A model generated the notes under the pieces. The model worked only from the letters and a program-made list of their open reading frames with translations. It made no database searches and was not told where the DNA came from. A program made the position numbers and the translations under genes. From contig NZ_JARAJZ010000009.1 of assembly GCF_028765345.1 (NCBI RefSeq), positions 1 through 64,000 on the forward strand: a stretch of DNA of 64,000 bases, read 5' to 3'. Positions 37,601 to 46,848 of the stretch are shown here, one piece after another (the first letter of the stretch is position 1; each line of letters starts with the position of its first letter). This stretch comes from Sporolactobacillus sp. CQH2019 (GTDB lineage Bacteria; Bacillota; Bacilli; Bacillales; Sporolactobacillaceae).

Positions 37601-38189
37601 TTTTCGTGACGGTCTGATGAAAAATCCGTCGCCCGACGAGAGGATCCATTTCAGAAACAAAATGATTGAGTTCTCGTTGTGCGGCAAAAATATGCTCCGG
37701 ACTGTCTTCCCCGTACATATGAAGCAAACGGCCGAATTCTTCTGAAATCCGTCTCATTTTTGTCTTATCGATTTCGCGTCCGGCCAGGAACATCGTAGCC
37801 AGACGCTCCTTCTCCGGCCGAAGCACATGCCATTTTTCACCCGGTTCATTGGAGAACATACGGCAAGTCATCGGTCCTCCCGCATCCACCAATGCGACCA
37901 GCACATCCTGTTTTTCATACGGCACCGCCCTTACAAACCGTTCGAGTACATGGATCTGTGATTCATTGAACGACCAGGCACGATCCTGATAAGGAAAAAC
38001 TTTCCTAAGGCTTTTCAGCGCCGCCGCACTCCCCGTACAGGCGAGGATCTGTCGACCGGAAAGGCGGATTATGCCGGGCTTTTCGCCGGGAATCATCGCC
38101 GGTTGTCCATTTTCATTTAAATTGACCAGGCGGCCGTCGCTCACGGAAGACGCCATTTTATCGGTAGCAATAATCGATACAAAACTCAT
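37596..38189 (-). CDS. Uncharacterised 197-aa protein
   Basis: I do not assign a function. The start MSFVSIIATDKMASSVSDGRLV and the later PGIIRLSGRQILACTGSAAA have the strand/loop rhythm of proteasome-like Ntn-hydrolase proteins found in Bacilli, but no catalytic N-terminal residue can be named. The rest is helical and charged, with no membrane segment or signal peptide. AAAGGAG lies 7 nt before the ATG. Monocistronic, convergent with the ubiB gene, ending in the shared terminator region. Confidence 0.65.
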   Translation of the reverse strand: MSFVSIIATDKMASSVSDGRLVNLNENGQPAMIPGEKPGIIRLSGRQILACTGSAAALKSLRKVFPYQDRAWSFNESQIHVLERFVRAVPYEKQDVLVALVDAGGPMTCRMFSNEPGEKWHVLRPEKERLATMFLAGREIDKTKMRRISEEFGRLLHMYGEDSPEHIFAAQRELNHFVSEMDPLVGRRIFHQTVTKI

Positions 38190-38492
38190 GAATTTTCTCC
38201 TTTTTTCCAGAACAATTAAATGATATATCCTCTATTATAACGGGACAGGCAGATTCATGCGACAGCGGAAACGGATCCCCTGTGTTTCAGGCAAAAATAC
38301 GATTCTTCTTTGTAAATTAATTTTGATAAAAAACGACGCGATTGAGCAAAAGCATTTCTTTTTTAAATAAAAAGTCATAGAATAGACTCATAAGGTTCAC
38401 TGGATTGTCAAATATATATAAAAAAAAAGCCCGGAACGATGGTGAACCTATGTTTCAGGCTAGCTATAAACCTTCTGGAGGAGGAATTTAAT

Positions 38493-40220
38493 ATGGGAAA
38501 GATCAAGGCAAGTGAAGCAGTTGTCAAACTGTTTGAAAACTGGGGGATTGATCACATTTACGGGATCCCCGGCGATTCAATCGACACAATGGTCGAAGCG
38601 CTTAGAAAAAAAGAAAGTAAAATTAAATTTTATCAGGTCCGTCATGAAGAGGTAGCCTCACTGGCCGCCGCAGCCTACGCAAAATTAACCGGAAAAATCG
38701 GTGTTTGCCTGGCTATCGGCGGACCGGGCGCCATCCACCTGTTAAACGGCATGTACGATGCGAAAATGGATCATGTTCCTATGCTTGTGCTTGTCGGGCA
38801 CATTCCGTCCAGACTGACGGGAACCGATTATTTTCAGGAAGTCAATACCGTTGAACTGTTTAAGGATGTTGCCGTTTATAATAAAGAAATCACCAGCGCG
38901 GAAAGTTTTCCGGCCGTTGTCAATCAAGCCATTCGCACGGCTTATCAGGAACGCGGCGTTGCCGTTCTGTCGATTCCGGATGATATCCCGCTCGGTGTGA
39001 TTTCCGAGAACGCACCGCAAATGTCGACGGTTTTTGAAAAAAAGATTCCGGGTCTCATTGAAGATGACCTGAGCGACGCCGTCGCTCTAATCAATAATGC
39101 CAGCAACCCGGTTATTCTTGCGGGTGTCGGAGCGAAAGGCGCTAAAAAGGAACTGAGGGCATTCGCCGAACGGATTTCGGCCCCTGTTGCGGTGACCCTC
39201 CCCGGCAAGGGCGCACTTCCGGATGAACATCCGAATTTTCTTGGAAATATTGGCAAAATAGGTACGAAACCGGCTTATGAAGCCATGAAAAGTTCAGATC
39301 TGCTGATTATGGTCGGTACCGATTACCCATATATAGCCTATCTTCCCGAAGGTGCCAAATGTATCCAGATCGATATCGATCCGGTGCATATAGGCAAACG
39401 TTATTCGGTAACAGTCGGTATTGTGGGCGACGCCGCTCAGGCTCTGGCTTATCTGACCGAACACACGACACCGGTGCCGGAACGTCCTTTTCTGAACACA
39501 TGCCAGGAAAAAATGGCTGTTTGGTGGAAATGGATGAATGAGGATAAAGCGAATACGACGACCCCGATTGCTCCGCAGGCTGTTATGAAGGCTATCCAGT
39601 CCATTGCCGAAGACGATGCGATTTTTTCAGCCGATGTCGGTACGGCAACCGTTTGGTCTACACGTTATCTGCATGTGACGAACCAGGATTTCATTATCTC
39701 GGCATGGCTCGGCACGATGGGCTGCGGGCTTCCGGGAGCGATGGCGGCAAAGCAGGCTTTTCCGAATCGCCAGGCTATCGCGATCTGCGGCGACGGGGCT
39801 TTTTCAATGGTTATGCAGGACTTCGTTACCGCCGTCAAATATAAGTGGCCGATCCTTGTTGTTGTGCTGAACAATAAGGAGCTTTCCTTTATTAAGTATG
39901 AACAGCAGTCGGCGGGGCAGTTAAATTATGGAATAGGGCTTCAGGACATCGATTATGCAAAATTTGCCGAAGCCTGCGGCGGAAAAGGATTCAGAGTCGA
40001 GAAATATGAGGACCTGCAGCCGGCATTCGAAGCAGCCAAAGAGTCACAAGTTCCCGTGATTCTCGATGTCGCCGTAAACGCAAATGCCGCACCGCTGCCC
40101 GGTAAAATTGTGATTGACGAAGCCAAAGGCTATGCGAGATTTGCATCAAAATCAGTGATTGAAAATCATAAACTGGAAAAGATGCCGCCTATGAAGGACG
40201 TCGTCAGACGCTTCCTCTGA
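38493..40220 (+). CDS. Pyruvate oxidase (ThDP-dependent)
   Basis: The 575-aa protein has the ThDP-enzyme layout: Glu in YQVRHEEVASLAAAAYAKL, middle FAD-type domain, and the ThDP motif CGDGAFSMVMQDFVTAVKYKWPILVVVLNN (about 435-465, GDG...NN). It is closest in style to pyruvate oxidases of lactic acid bacteria and YdaP, which turn pyruvate, phosphate and oxygen to acetyl-phosphate, CO2 and peroxide, or acetate with a quinone. Acetolactate synthase is less likely as no small subunit follows. ATG at 38493 with GGAGGAGG upstream; a longer frame to 38439 has no such site. Confidence 0.85.
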   Translation: MGKIKASEAVVKLFENWGIDHIYGIPGDSIDTMVEALRKKESKIKFYQVRHEEVASLAAAAYAKLTGKIGVCLAIGGPGAIHLLNGMYDAKMDHVPMLVLVGHIPSRLTGTDYFQEVNTVELFKDVAVYNKEITSAESFPAVVNQAIRTAYQERGVAVLSIPDDIPLGVISENAPQMSTVFEKKIPGLIEDDLSDAVALINNASNPVILAGVGAKGAKKELRAFAERISAPVAVTLPGKGALPDEHPNFLGNIGKIGTKPAYEAMKSSDLLIMVGTDYPYIAYLPEGAKCIQIDIDPVHIGKRYSVTVGIVGDAAQALAYLTEHTTPVPERPFLNTCQEKMAVWWKWMNEDKANTTTPIAPQAVMKAIQSIAEDDAIFSADVGTATVWSTRYLHVTNQDFIISAWLGTMGCGLPGAMAAKQAFPNRQAIAICGDGAFSMVMQDFVTAVKYKWPILVVVLNNKELSFIKYEQQSAGQLNYGIGLQDIDYAKFAEACGGKGFRVEKYEDLQPAFEAAKESQVPVILDVAVNANAAPLPGKIVIDEAKGYARFASKSVIENHKLEKMPPMKDVVRRFL

Positions 40221-40243
40221 TTAACTTGGATTGAAGATTGAAA

Positions 40244-40283
40244 GAGCTTTGAATCAGTTCATACTGGTTGAAAGCTTTTTTTG
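40244..40283 (+). terminator. Terminator of the pyruvate oxidase gene
   Basis: AGCTTT (40245-40250) pairs with AAAGCT (40271-40276) with further CAG/CTG pairing inside, then seven T. Confidence 0.7.
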
Positions 40284-40290
40284 TATGCCG

Positions 40291-40313
40291 AAAAAAAAAG
40301 ACCCAAAAGGTCT
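40291..40313 (-). terminator. Minus-strand terminator, probably of the rib operon
   Basis: AGACC/GGTCT (40299-40303 with 40309-40313) is followed on the minus strand by eight or more T. The only upstream minus-strand gene is ribH, 480 nt away. The 40314-40797 stretch between them has short coding-like frames (for example a 46-codon frame right after ribH) but nothing I can name. Confidence 0.55.
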
Positions 40314-40797
40314 GTAATAAAAAATGAAGTGTGGAGTTGATGAAATCAGGGGGCCTTGCTTTCGTTCAAGTAATAGTTTACCAGTCACAGATTAAGCCCG
40401 CGTTAAAGCATTGTAAAATTATTTTATCGAAAATGGACGTTTCGCACATTTTGTTTCACACTGCCGTACAAATTTTTCCGGATATTCGCAATTAGTCTTT
40501 TATCCGGGATGTCTTCTTTATCATCGCCGTGACCGCCAATGGCTGCTGTCTCGTATTATCGAATGGTGTACCGCTGCCGGCCTGTATATGCCGACAAGAC
40601 CCGGTCTCTTAAACCCGATAAAACCGTTCCGGTCAGCCGGCTCCTTGATTTCTTACCGATAGAGCGCCCGCTTCAGCCGGAAGCTCCCGGTTTTCTGACG
40701 GTTGATCGTAAATGGGCCGCCGTCGCTGCCATCCGGCGGCTCATTATGCAGGTTTACTCTGCGCAGAATTTTATAATAATCCATCCGGTTCATGGTT

Positions 40798-41277
40798 TCA
40801 TTTTTTCTTTTTTTCAAGCAGCTCGTTGAGCCGGGCCATTTCGATGCCGCTGACGGCGGCATCCCAGCCTTTATTGCCTGCCTTCGTTCCGGCCCGTTCA
40901 ACGGCCTGTTCAATATTTTCAGTGGTGACAACGCCGAACATGACAGGAACTCCGGTCTCAAGGCCGATCTTTGCAACGCCCTTGGACACTTCATTGCAGA
41001 CATAGTCATAATGCGACGTTGCACCGCGTATGACCGCTCCAAGCGCCAATATTGTATCATACTGTCCGGTCGCAGCCATTTTCCCGGCAGCAAACGGAAT
41101 CTCAAAGGCTCCCGGAACCCAGGCAATGTCAATATTCTCCTCGTCAACACCGTGGCGCAGCAGAGCGTCCTCTGCCCCGGACAAAAGCCGGTTTGTAATA
41201 AATTCATTAAAACGGCTGACGACAATACCCACTTTCAACCCTTGACCAATCAATTTGCCCTCAAATACTTTTCCCAT
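40798..41277 (-). CDS. ribH: 6,7-dimethyl-8-ribityllumazine synthase
   Basis: Joins the RibBA and RibD products to lumazine, the penultimate riboflavin step. The 159-aa protein shows [42 protein letters not shown] (His) and [18 protein letters not shown] is 9 nt before the ATG at 41277. Last gene of ribD-ribE-ribBA-ribH. RibH forms icosahedral shells in many Bacilli. Confidence 0.96.
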   Translation of the reverse strand: MGKVFEGKLIGQGLKVGIVVSRFNEFITNRLLSGAEDALLRHGVDEENIDIAWVPGAFEIPFAAGKMAATGQYDTILALGAVIRGATSHYDYVCNEVSKGVAKIGLETGVPVMFGVVTTENIEQAVERAGTKAGNKGWDAAVSGIEMARLNELLEKKKK

Positions 41278-41323
41278 TTTAAGTCCTCCTGTCAGCAGTC
41301 TGTACACTGTCGCTTTTTATCGA

Positions 41324-42511
41324 TCACAAATGAAGCAGATGGCCCATTTTTTCGGCTTTCGTTTCCATGTATCGTTTGTTTTCCTTGCCGATCGGCATCT
41401 CCAGAGGTACACGTTCAATGTTTGAAATGCCGTGTTCTTTCAGATCGGAAATTTTTAATGGATTATTTGTCAGCAATTGCACATTGGTAACGCCGAGATC
41501 GGATAATATCTCAGCCGCAGTGCGGTAGTTTCTCAGATCCGCGGGAAACCCGAGATGTTCGTTGGCTTCTACCGTATCCTCTCCGGCCTCCTGAAGCTTG
41601 TAGGCTTTCAGTTTATTAATCAGCCCGATGCCCCGCCCTTCCTGACGTAAATAGATCACGACACCGGCGCCGCGTTTTTCGATCATTCGCAGAGCGGCGT
41701 GAAGCTGCGGACCGCAGTCGCACCGTTTCGACCCGAACACATCGCCTGTCAGGCACTCTGAATGAAGGCGGACAAGTGTCGGATCGCTGCCGCCGACATC
41801 CCCTTTGACAATCGCAATGGTTTCGCTTTCATCGAACGGGCCGGTATAGCCGATGGCTTTAAAATGCCCGTACTCTGTCGGCAAATCGGCAGTCACGACT
41901 CTCCTGACCCCGTGATTCTGCCGATACGCGATCAGATCTTTAACTGTAATGATCTTCAGGCCGAATGTTTCGGCCAGCTTCTCAAGTTCGGGAAAGCGTG
42001 CCATTCTGCCGTCATCGCGAACAACCTCGCAGATGATGCCTGCCGGTCTGGCACCGGCCAGCTTTGCAAGATCCACGGCCGCCTCTGTGTGGCCCTCGCG
42101 TTCCAGTACTCCGCCATCTTTCGCGATCAGCGGAAAGACATGGCCGGGATGATTAAAATCCGATGCGGTGGCATCGTCAGAAACAATCTTTCTGATTGTC
42201 TGTGCGCGTTCAAATGCGCTAATGCCCGTTTTCGTATCTTTATCGTCGACACTGATCGTAAATGCTGTTTCATGATGGTCGGTATTGTTTGCCACCATCG
42301 GTCTGAACCCTAGCGATTCGGCAAGCGGCCGGCTGACCGGCATGCAGAGCAGCCCTTTGGCATGCGTAATCATAAAATTGACGGTCTCCGCTGTCGTTTT
42401 ATCTGCCAGAGCAAGCAGATCGCCTTCATTTTCACGCCCCTCATCGTCACAGACAATGATTATTTTTCCTTCTTTCAAATCAGAAAGGGCTTCTTCTATT
42501 GTAGCAGGCAT
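41324..42511 (-). CDS. ribBA: Bifunctional DHBP synthase / GTP cyclohydrolase II
   Basis: The 395-aa protein joins 3,4-dihydroxy-2-butanone-4-phosphate synthase (about 1-200; [10 protein letters not shown] and GHVFPL motifs) to GTP cyclohydrolase II (about 205-390; zinc site [15 protein letters not shown], then [14 protein letters not shown] and TNNPLK). It supplies both branches of riboflavin synthesis. AAGGAGG precedes the ATG at 42511. Third gene of the FMN-riboswitch operon. Confidence 0.97.
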   Translation of the reverse strand: MPATIEEALSDLKEGKIIIVCDDEGRENEGDLLALADKTTAETVNFMITHAKGLLCMPVSRPLAESLGFRPMVANNTDHHETAFTISVDDKDTKTGISAFERAQTIRKIVSDDATASDFNHPGHVFPLIAKDGGVLEREGHTEAAVDLAKLAGARPAGIICEVVRDDGRMARFPELEKLAETFGLKIITVKDLIAYRQNHGVRRVVTADLPTEYGHFKAIGYTGPFDESETIAIVKGDVGGSDPTLVRLHSECLTGDVFGSKRCDCGPQLHAALRMIEKRGAGVVIYLRQEGRGIGLINKLKAYKLQEAGEDTVEANEHLGFPADLRNYRTAAEILSDLGVTNVQLLTNNPLKISDLKEHGISNIERVPLEMPIGKENKRYMETKAEKMGHLLHL

Positions 42512-42554
42512 ATGCTTTAACCTCCTTATGATCCTTCCGGCATATGTAACACCG

Positions 42555-43217
42555 TTATTTATTTAGTGATGTGTTAAATCCGTTTTCTTTAAGCATGTCA
42601 TAGGTCAGGGAACCGGAATCGTCGGACTTGCCCGCAGTCAGCTGATTTTGTACATATTTTTGCAGTATATCGCCCTCGATATTGACGGAATCGCCGACTT
42701 TTTTAGATCCCAAAACCGTATGGGCGTACGTGTGCGGAATCAGCGATAGGGTAAAAAATTGCGGCCCGGCGTGAAAAACGGTCAGACTCGTTCCGTCAAC
42801 GGCAACCGATCCTTTCTGCACCAGACCGGCCAGAATATCCGGAGACGCCTGAATATCAAGATAATAGGCATTTCCTTTCGGTACAATCCTGACAATCTTT
42901 CCTGTCCCGTCAATGTGGCCGGTCACGAAATGGCCGCCCAGTCTTCCTCCCGCTTTTACAGCGCGTTCCAGATTGACGGAATCGCCGGCCTGCAGCGAAT
43001 GCAAAGTAGTCGCGCGTATCGTCTCCGGCATAATGTCCGCGCTAAAAGCATCCTCTAACCGTCCCGTAACTGTTACACAGGCCCCGTTAACCGCTATACT
43101 GTCGCCGATGGCTGCGTCTTCAAGCACCCGATCGGCCTGAATCGACAGACGGATGGCGTCAGGCCGTTTCTCAATCGACGCAACATGTCCGACTTCTTCT
43201 ATCAGTCCCGTAAACAT
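42555..43217 (-). CDS. ribE: Riboflavin synthase (alpha subunit)
   Basis: Dismutates two lumazines into riboflavin and a pyrimidine. The 220-aa protein shows the two tandem lumazine-binding barrels: [10 protein letters not shown] with NGACVTVT in the first, and [12 protein letters not shown] with VDGTSLTV in the second. Its ATG overlaps the ribD stop by one base (43217), so translation is coupled. Confidence 0.96.
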   Translation of the reverse strand: MFTGLIEEVGHVASIEKRPDAIRLSIQADRVLEDAAIGDSIAVNGACVTVTGRLEDAFSADIMPETIRATTLHSLQAGDSVNLERAVKAGGRLGGHFVTGHIDGTGKIVRIVPKGNAYYLDIQASPDILAGLVQKGSVAVDGTSLTVFHAGPQFFTLSLIPHTYAHTVLGSKKVGDSVNIEGDILQKYVQNQLTAGKSDDSGSLTYDMLKENGFNTSLNK

Positions 43218-44308
43218 TAAGAATCGCCCTCTTTCAAAATTAATGTGACTTTCAGATCCCGGTCCAGCCGTTCAACATGTTCAATCGACAAATCCGGAAC
43301 ATCAGTCAGATGTTTAATCCCCGTACCGCCGATCGCCGATAGTGCTTCCCTGCCGCCAATCAGCTTGGGTGCAATATAGGCAATTACCTGATTAAATGCT
43401 CCGGCCTGCAGGAAACTCCCGTGTATGGCTGCTCCGCCTTCCACGAGCAGCGAAGCCACCTCCTTCTCTCCCAGATAGTTCAGAACATCTTCAATCGCGA
43501 TACGGTCCGACGGCAGCCGGATCACGTTCACCCATTCGTTTTGCAGGCGGCGCGCCTTGGCGCCGTCGATCGCTTTTCCTGTAAAAATCCATGTCGGCGC
43601 TGCGCCGTCCGTCACAACCCGGGCATCTTCGCGAATATGCAGATGCGTGTCCAGAATCACCCGGATCGGATTATTGGCTTTGTATGCCGAATGGGCCGTC
43701 AGATGAGGATCGTCCGCCATGACCGTCCCGATTCCGGTCAGAATCGCATCATGGATCCGGCGCTGCGCATAGCCGTCGGACCGTGAAGCCCGGCACGTGA
43801 TCCATTTGCTTTCTTTCCCTGATGTCGCTGTCTTCCCATCCAGACTGCACGCAAGTTTAAGCGTGACATAGGGCGTTCTATGGCGGATATAATGAAAAAA
43901 GACGGGATTCAGCGCATCTGCTTCTTTCCGAAGAACGCCGGTTTCAACTTCAATACCTGCATTTCTAAGCTTCTCAATGCCGCGGCCGGCAACAAGCGGA
44001 TTCGGATCGGACGACGCAATGACAACCTTGCTCAACTGTTTTTTAATAATTAAATCGGCACATGGCGGCGTCCTGCCGAAATGGGAGCAGGGCTCAAGTG
44101 TTACATAGATTGTGCCGCCCTTTGCCCGATCTTCGGCCATGCGCAGCGCATTTACCTCCGCATGGGCTTCTCCTGCCTTCAGATGCGCACCCATCCCGAC
44201 AATTTCCCCATGATTGACAACCACGGCACCTACCGCAGGATTCGGGCTGGTCTGGCCGGCGGCGGCTTTCGCTAAATCGATTGCCAGTTTCATGTATTTT
44301 TCTTCCAA
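43217..44308 (-). CDS. ribD: Bifunctional riboflavin deaminase/reductase RibD
   Basis: The 363-aa protein has an N-terminal zinc deaminase (GEAHAEVNAL and EPCSHFGRTPPCADL, about 46-87) and a C-terminal NADPH reductase (LKLACSLDGKTA, LLVEGGAAIHGSF, APKLIGG). It performs steps two and three after GTP ring opening. I use TTG at 44308 (MEEKYMKLAIDLA), matching the known N-terminus in Bacillus, with GGGGGATGATC upstream. First gene of the operon under the FMN riboswitch. Confidence 0.95.
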   Translation of the reverse strand: MEEKYMKLAIDLAKAAAGQTSPNPAVGAVVVNHGEIVGMGAHLKAGEAHAEVNALRMAEDRAKGGTIYVTLEPCSHFGRTPPCADLIIKKQLSKVVIASSDPNPLVAGRGIEKLRNAGIEVETGVLRKEADALNPVFFHYIRHRTPYVTLKLACSLDGKTATSGKESKWITCRASRSDGYAQRRIHDAILTGIGTVMADDPHLTAHSAYKANNPIRVILDTHLHIREDARVVTDGAAPTWIFTGKAIDGAKARRLQNEWVNVIRLPSDRIAIEDVLNYLGEKEVASLLVEGGAAIHGSFLQAGAFNQVIAYIAPKLIGGREALSAIGGTGIKHLTDVPDLSIEHVERLDRDLKVTLILKEGDS

Positions 44309-44344
44309 AAGATCATCCCCCGAATGAATGTCCCGTTAAATGTG

Positions 44345-44379
44345 AAAAAGCCCCCGGAGATGAACTTCCCCGGGGGCTT
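44345..44379 (-). terminator. Riboswitch-controlled terminator before ribD
   Basis: On the minus strand AAGCCCCCGG pairs with CCGGGGGCTT (44379-44349) and TTTTTC follows. It lies between the FMN aptamer and ribD, the place of the expression-platform terminator. Confidence 0.85.
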
Positions 44380-44489
44380 GACGGCATCAGAGCCAGTTTA
44401 TTCTTTGGTCATTCCCAATAAAAAACAAACAAATTGGTTCCGCAGGATCCAGGCAATTCAAACAGTACATATTTGAACGCCCTTCTCCA

Positions 44490-44630
44490 ATCCTTCTCCC
44501 ATCCAGACTTTACTGTCGGCTTCAGCTTCTGACTGAATCCACCGCCGGCCAAAACATTGGCAGGCGGGTCGCGGGCTAAGGCACTAGGCCATCACCGCCG
44601 GTTGGGAATTTCACCCGACCCCGAAGGATA
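44490..44630 (-). promoter_or_regulatory. FMN riboswitch (RFN element)
   Basis: Read on the minus strand the element has the conserved RFN core: TATCCTTCGGGG at the 5' end, GGGTGAAATTCCCAACCGG, GGCGGTGAT, AGCCCGCGA, the GTGGATTCAGT region, GCCGACAGT and AGTCTGGATGGGAGAAGGAT at the 3' end, pairing back to the start. FMN binding should favour the downstream terminator and switch off ribD-ribE-ribBA-ribH. Confidence 0.96.
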
Positions 44631-44698
44631 AATCCTTTATTAAACTGCTTTCATTGTAGCATAAAATTTTTGATTATCAAACATTCTGTCTTCGAAAA

Positions 44699-44749
44699 AT
44701 TGAATAAAAGCCGGTCCGGGAATCCACGGCGGATTCCCGGACCGGCTTT
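44699..44749 (-). terminator. Terminator of fruA
   Basis: A perfect 19-bp stem (44707-44725 with 44731-44749) with a 5-nt loop is followed on the minus strand by TTTTATTC. It lies 12 nt after the fruA stop. Confidence 0.85.
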
Positions 44750-44761
44750 ATACATCCATTG

Positions 44762-46693
44762 TCAGACAATCTGTTTCTGCCTCGCCATATTTTCGGAAGT
44801 GCCTTTCTGCTCAACCGTTTTCTTCCAGAAGCCGAGAATCAGTCCGGAAATAACCGCCCCGATAATAATTGAGAGAAGGAACAGCACGCCGTGATTACCA
44901 AGGAAAACCACGAAAATGCCGCCGTGAGGAGCAGGAATATTCACATGCCAGAACTGAGTCAGACCGCCGGCAATGGCCGAGCCGATAATACTCGAACCGA
45001 TGACCCGCAGCGGATCGGAAGCCGCGAACGGAATGGCGCCTTCCGTGATGAACGACGCACCCAAAACATAGTTCGTGATGCCTGCCTTACGTTCATCTTC
45101 GGTGAATTTATTTTTAAAAAGCGTTGTAGCCAGTGCGATCGCAAGCGGCGGAACCATGCCGCCGGCCATCACGGCCGCCATCATCAGACCGCCGTTCGAG
45201 GCGCCGCTTGTGAATACGCCGATGGCGAATGTGTAGGCTGCTTTATTGACCGGGCCGCCCATATCGACAGCCATCATGCCGCCGAGAACCAGGCCAAGAA
45301 TAACGGCATTCCCCGTTCCCAGATTATTCAGCGCCCCGATCAGTCCGCTATTGATCCATTTAAAAATCGGATCAAGAATAAAGTACATCAGCGCTCCGCT
45401 GATCAGCAACCCGAAAACCGGATAGAGCAGGATAGGTTTCAGACCGTCCAATGTTTGCGGCAGATTCTTAAACATTCGCTTCAGCAGAACGATCACCCAG
45501 CCGGCAAGAAAGCCGGCGGCAAGGCCGCCGAGGAAACCGGCATTGGATGAAGAGGCAAGGAAACCGCCGACCACCCCCGGCATTAACGCCGGCCGGTCGC
45601 CGATGCTGACAGCTATATAGCCTGCCAGAATGGCGATCAGAAAATGGAAGGCACCCGTATCGCCGCCGGCTATCGCGCCAAGCATCAGATAAATCGGATT
45701 CGTTTTGCCCAGCGTATTTTCAAGCAGAAACGAAATGGCAAGAAGAATACCGCCGCCGACAACGAAGGGCAGCATGTGAGAGATACCGTTCATCAGATCC
45801 TTGTAGATCCTGCTCCAGACAGAGCCGCCGGTCGGCTCGTCTTCAGCCGGACCGCCCTCGGCATGGTAGACGGGCGCCCGCCCGTTTATTATTTTATTGA
45901 TCAGTTCTTGCGGCTTGCGGATCCCGTCACTGACAGGGGTCTGAAGCACAGGTTTGCCGTCGAAACGGGCCATGTCCACTTTCTTATCCGCGGCAACGAT
46001 GATGCCCGCCGCCCGGTTAATCTCTTCCTTCGTCAGACGATGTTTAACACCTTCTGAGCCTTGTGTTTCAACACGAATCGGAATGCCCATTTCTTTTGCT
46101 TTTTTCTTGAGCGCATCTTCAGCCATATACGTATGGGCAATACCGGTTGGACAGGCTGTCACGGCAAGCACGAACTGTGAATCCTTCGACGCGCTTCTGT
46201 CGCCGCCCGCTTCGTCATTCTTCTCTTCAGCTTCTTTTTTCGCCTGCTGATCGTTAAATAATTTTACGACCTCGCCGGCTGTTCCGGCCTCTTTTACTTG
46301 TGCGACAAATTTCTGATCAATGAGCAATCTTGAGAGAGCCGCCAGCGTCTGAAGATGGACGTCGGCTGCGCCTTCGGGAGCGGCAATCATAAAAAACAGA
46401 TAGGACGGTTTCCCATCCAGGGCTTCGTAATCCACACCGCTCCTGCTTCGTCCGAAAACGACCGTCGCCTCATTGACGGCTTTTGTCTTCGCATGAGGCA
46501 TGGCGATGCCGTCGCCGATCCCCGTGCTTGACTCCGCTTCCCGCTTCAGGATCATCTCTTTAAACAACTTGGGATCATTTATTCTTCCATTTTTCATCAG
46601 ACTCGAGATGAGCTCGTCAATGGCCGCTTCTTTTGTCGTCGCTCTCATGTCCATAACCATGGCGCGTTCAATCATGAGATCCGTTATCTTCAT
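44762..46693 (-). CDS. fruA: Fructose PTS transporter, fused EIIABC
   Basis: A 643-aa fused transporter: EIIA at about 1-145 with His in GDGIAMPHAKT, EIIB at about 170-270 with Cys in VTACPTGIAHTYMAEDA, and a membrane EIIC at about 300-635. It imports fructose as fructose-1-phosphate. ATG at 46693 is chosen because AAGGGGTGG lies just upstream; the GTG three codons earlier overlaps that site. It follows fruR, but the usual fruK between them is missing. Confidence 0.95.
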   Translation of the reverse strand: MKITDLMIERAMVMDMRATTKEAAIDELISSLMKNGRINDPKLFKEMILKREAESSTGIGDGIAMPHAKTKAVNEATVVFGRSRSGVDYEALDGKPSYLFFMIAAPEGAADVHLQTLAALSRLLIDQKFVAQVKEAGTAGEVVKLFNDQQAKKEAEEKNDEAGGDRSASKDSQFVLAVTACPTGIAHTYMAEDALKKKAKEMGIPIRVETQGSEGVKHRLTKEEINRAAGIIVAADKKVDMARFDGKPVLQTPVSDGIRKPQELINKIINGRAPVYHAEGGPAEDEPTGGSVWSRIYKDLMNGISHMLPFVVGGGILLAISFLLENTLGKTNPIYLMLGAIAGGDTGAFHFLIAILAGYIAVSIGDRPALMPGVVGGFLASSSNAGFLGGLAAGFLAGWVIVLLKRMFKNLPQTLDGLKPILLYPVFGLLISGALMYFILDPIFKWINSGLIGALNNLGTGNAVILGLVLGGMMAVDMGGPVNKAAYTFAIGVFTSGASNGGLMMAAVMAGGMVPPLAIALATTLFKNKFTEDERKAGITNYVLGASFITEGAIPFAASDPLRVIGSSIIGSAIAGGLTQFWHVNIPAPHGGIFVVFLGNHGVLFLLSIIIGAVISGLILGFWKKTVEQKGTSENMARQKQIV

Positions 46694-46803
46694 TTGGTCC
46701 ACCCCTTTTTCTCAGCATCCTCATGAAGGAAATAGAATCTGAAGGCCGTTCTTTCGGAGGAAACGATTTCACATATGGCCTCAGTCTCCCCAAAAAGAAA
46801 CAT
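46690..46803 (-). CDS. Possible 37-aa ORF between fruR and fruA
   Basis: An ATG at 46803 with GGGGTG 5 nt upstream opens MFLFGETEAICEIVSSERTA and 17 more codons, ending in a TGA that overlaps the fruA ATG (ATGA). The coupling is suggestive of a translated leader, but composition is not decisive, and it does not resemble 1-phosphofructokinase. Confidence 0.3.
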   Translation of the reverse strand: MFLFGETEAICEIVSSERTAFRFYFLHEDAEKKGWTK

Positions 46804-46848
46804 AGTAACACCCCGTCTGCCAGGAATTAAGGAGTTTTCAGTCAATGA

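Noticed and set aside
40653-41225. 190-codon minus-strand frame
   Set aside because: Mostly an out-of-frame reading of ribH.
41762-42313. 183-codon plus-strand frame
   Set aside because: Antisense shadow of ribBA.
44891-45550. 219-codon plus-strand frame
   Set aside because: Antisense shadow of fruA.
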